Shown: one piece after another, positions 61,762 to 64,000 of the stretch | Numbering within the stretch: position 1 is the stretch's first letter | Layout: each line of letters opens with the position of its first letter | Source of the DNA: CAITWD01 sp963842065 | GTDB taxonomy: Bacteria > Actinomycetota > Thermoleophilia > Miltoncostaeales > Miltoncostaeaceae | NCBI GenBank assembly: GCA_963842065.1 | Contig: CAWJEW010000003.1 | Span: 362,610-426,609, forward strand | DNA: 64,000 nucleotides | Reading direction: 5' to 3' | Translations under genes and position numbers: made by a program | The notes under the pieces: generated by a model | Told to the model about the DNA's origin: nothing | Database searches by the model: none | Seen by the model: the letters and a program-made list of their open reading frames with translations, nothing else

Positions 61762-62639
61762 GCCGATCGTGACCCCCTGCTGAGCACAAGTCAAGCGTCG
61801 TGCGAGATGAGCTGAACCCGTAACAATCGTGCAACCGTTCCGCGATCTGCGCGAACCCGAGTCAGGCGTCTGCCAGGCCGCTCAATCGCAACGGCACATT
61901 CCCACCTGCGAGCCCACCTCGACGCGCACCGTCCGTTGGGACGCGCTGCGCATGTCCATTCCGCCCTGCACCGCTCTCCCGGTCTGCTCGCCGACCCCGT
62001 CCGAAGCGCCTCCGGGCGCAATCGCACGCGAACGCGGATGCAAGGTGCCGCCCTTGTGGATGCGTGCATGCAGGCTCAGACACCGGAGCGGGCGGCGGGC
62101 CCGAAGGCTGGGGGCGACATGGCCTTGGACGCACATTCCTCAAGGTTCCGGGGGGCCGGAACCGGCTGACCTGTCGGCGCCGCCGCCGGCGACGGCGCCA
62201 GCGGCATCAGAAGGTCGCTGGTCCCCGGCGCCTCGTCGAGCCGCGGGGCGATGACAGACACGCCGGGCACTCTGCGCCGCCCGCGCTCGGAGGCGCTCCG
62301 GCTGACGCCGAGAACCCTCAGGGCCGCGTGGCTCGCATCCGGCGTCGAGCCGACGCAATCGTCCTCGTTGACGTCGAAACGACCTGGTCATCGCCCGTCC
62401 CGGTGGGGATCGCCTCAGCGGACGCGAGCGCACTGTCGCCGTCTTGCACGAGAAAGCGCAGTCCGGTCGGTGGGGCCGCCCCCAACGATCGTGTGACGGA
62501 CGGATGCCTGCGCATCGAGTTCAGGTGATGCGGCAGCGTTTGCTACCGTCGATCTCAGCCATCGTGGAGGGGTCTTCTGCTCGGGAACCCGCCACGCCGG
62601 CAGCCTGGCTGTGGCAAGGACAGTCGTCGAGAAGGGGGC
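61762..62639. other. Gene-poor stretch
   Basis: No frame on either strand has a convincing product, although several short Pro/Ala/Arg-rich frames exist. The promoter for the riboswitch transcript should lie at its left end, and the start of the cysteine-protease-like remnant has a good AAGGGGG at its right end. Confidence 0.4.
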
Positions 62640-63459
62640 ATGATGCCGTACAAGTATGGTCGTCGGGCGCCGAAGAACGCCCCTGCGCTGAGGTTGGAGA
62701 GTTTCCTGAGCAAGGCGGTTCCTGCGCACCCGTCCAGCGAGGACTACCTCGCAAAGCTCAGCAACTGGCAGATGCTCGGCAACGATTTGGCGGGAGACTG
62801 CAACGCGGTCACCTGGGCCAACATGCGGCGTCTAGTCACCGCGACGCTTGCGACCGAGTACTACCCGACCCAGGCGCAGGTCTGGCAGTTCTACCAAACG
62901 CGGACCCGCAGTTCGATCCGACCGGGACCGCCCAGACCAACGGCCCGGGCAGTAGCTCCGACCAAGGCATGGACGTGCAGACCGGTCTGGAGTACCTCCA
63001 CGCCAACGGCGGCCCGGACGGTGTCAAGGCCGTCGCCTTCGCCAAGGTCGACCACCACGAAGATCGCGGAGGTCGACGCAGCGCTCGCGATCTTCGGGGG
63101 ATCTGGCTGGGCATCATGGTGCTCGATGCGAACCAGCAGGAGTTCGCAAGCGGCCAGGCGTGGACCGATGTGCGCGGGTCGAAGATCGACGGCGGCCACG
63201 CGATCCTCGCCGGCGGGTACGTGCCGGATGTCAAGTTCATCACGTGGGCCCAGAGACCGTCGCGCCCTCGTTCTGGAACGGCACCGTCCAGGGATCCCCC
63301 CTGGTCGAGGAAGCGTGGGTGGTCATCTGGCCCGAGCACCTCGGCTCTGCGGAGTTCCTGCAGGGCGTCGACCTGGCCCAGCTTGCGACCGACTACCAGG
63401 CCCTTACCGGTAATCCGCTTGTGCTCCCCACACCCGGTGGGGCCCCGCCATCGGGCTGA
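62640..63459 (+). pseudogene. Papain-like cysteine-protease-fold protein, several frameshifts
   Basis: The product can be followed through three frames: PYKYGRRAPKNAPALRLESFL and LGNDLAGDCNAVTWANMRR (putative nucleophile Cys), then DPQFDPTGTAQTNGPGSSSD to AFAKVDHH, KIAEVDAALAIFGG, then WLGIMVLDANQQEFASGQAW and KIDGGHAILAGGYVPDV (putative His), and finally VAPSFWNGTVQGSPLVEEAW to the end. Frame switches are near 62895, 63058, 63100 and 63255. Order of Cys, His and Trp fits papain-like (C1/C39-type) folds without a known name. The strong ribosome-binding site before 62640 shows that it was a gene. Confidence 0.65.
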
Positions 63460-63551
63460 GCGGCGTCGCAAACAGAACTGGCATGTGACCGTTTGGCGCT
63501 GCGCCTCGACGCGATGCCAATCGCGCTCGGCCGCCCTGGTCGCGTGTGCGG

Positions 63552-64000
63552 CTACGGCGTCGAGGTGATCGTGGGAGGGTTCTCGGCAGCTGCGCACATG
63601 AGCAGCGATCCCGGCCGGGTCCCGCGTACTCCGCAGCCGGATCGATCGTCAAGATCGGATTGCCTGCGGTGCACGCGGATCACGCGTGGTCTCGGTCGGA
63701 TGATCGGCGTGCCGGAGGCTGCCGCGGTACACCGAGCCGGCCGGTGGGCGACGGTGCCGAATGAATTCATGTTCGCCTGTTCGCTCTGGCTGGTGAAGAA
63801 GGCGTGGGCGAACTCGCGGATGCGTAAGGCCTCGGCATCGTCGGCGCTGAGGTCGAAGTCCGTCGTCGCGACCGCGCCGGTGGGGATCTGCTGACCGAGT
63901 AGCCGACGGCCTGCAGCTCCTCTTGGCGGTCCCAGGCCTCCATCGCCGCGGAGAGCATCGCCTTCAGCAGCGGCACCTCCCAAAACGGACGTGGGATCGC
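63552..64000 (-). pseudogene. Unknown gene fragment, frameshifted, 5' end outside window
   Basis: On the - strand a helical segment LLKAMLSAAMEAWDRQEELQAV (about 63905-63976) and, in another frame, QQIPTGAVATTDFDLSADDAEALRIREFAHAFFTSQSEQ (starting near 63893) look like one protein interrupted by a frameshift. The gene starts beyond base 64000. The function is unknown. Confidence 0.4.

Overview
The window is GC-rich bacterial DNA from what is most likely an actinomycete-type genome. The evidence is a CBS-less GuaB3 next to GuaA, a WhiG/FliA-type sigma factor without flagellar genes, PntAA/PntAB/PntB as three separate proteins, a long suf operon with a divergent SufR-type regulator, and two coiled-coil NlpC/P60 cell-wall proteins. 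A deep-branching class such as Thermoleophilia is possible, but that is inference from gene content only.

Region 1 (1-15.4 kb, + strand) is a dense housekeeping block: the end of pyrF, a PfkB sugar kinase, guaB3-guaA, an alpha/beta hydrolase, rplM-rpsI, glmM-glmS, acpS, nnrD/E, alr, a CCA-adding-type nucleotidyltransferase and a PduO-type cobalamin adenosyltransferase. Many of these overlap by 4 bases. GlmM, GlmS and Alr feed peptidoglycan precursor supply. Region 2 (15.4-20.3 kb) has two NlpC/P60 proteins on the - strand, one of which lacks the catalytic cysteine, a DsbA-like protein, and two unknown proteins with the same C-terminal motif. Region 3 (20.4-27.6 kb) is the suf iron-sulfur cluster operon (sufB-sufD-Rieske-sufC-sufS-sufU-sufT-like-iscA-like, - strand) with a SufR-like regulator facing away from it. 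Region 4 (27.6-41.5 kb) holds a methyltransferase/thioesterase/amidohydrolase operon, a 7Fe-type ferredoxin, Mrp, two MBL-fold proteins, an RpiB-like isomerase whose stop codon is the insertion site of an IS481 element, a sigma factor, the pnt operon and a Nif3-like protein.

Region 5 (41.6-57.8 kb) is an integration hot spot. It starts at intact tRNA-Gly and tRNA-Cys genes and ends at a 47-bp perfect copy of the tRNA-Cys 3' end, which marks a 16-kb island. The island contains two IS3-family elements, an IS21 remnant, a broken tyrosine integrase beside a tRNA-Leu 3' fragment, and two diverged 3' ends of another tRNA. Its cargo is a secreted S53 peptidase with IPT domains, a secreted beta-helix protein, a three-gene cassette of unknown function, a DUF2294 protein, a cupin and a thioredoxin-like protein. 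A 30-bp repeated motif lies exactly 65 bases after both the tRNA-Cys gene and the tRNA-Leu fragment and looks like integrase arm-site DNA.

Region 6 (57.8-64 kb) has an isochorismatase-family hydrolase, a large cysteine-rich protein with a frameshift, a DUF1360-like membrane protein preceded by a clear c-di-GMP-I (GEMM) riboswitch, and heavily frameshifted remnants. Frameshifts recur across the window, including in otherwise ordinary genes, so some may be base-calling indels rather than real decay.
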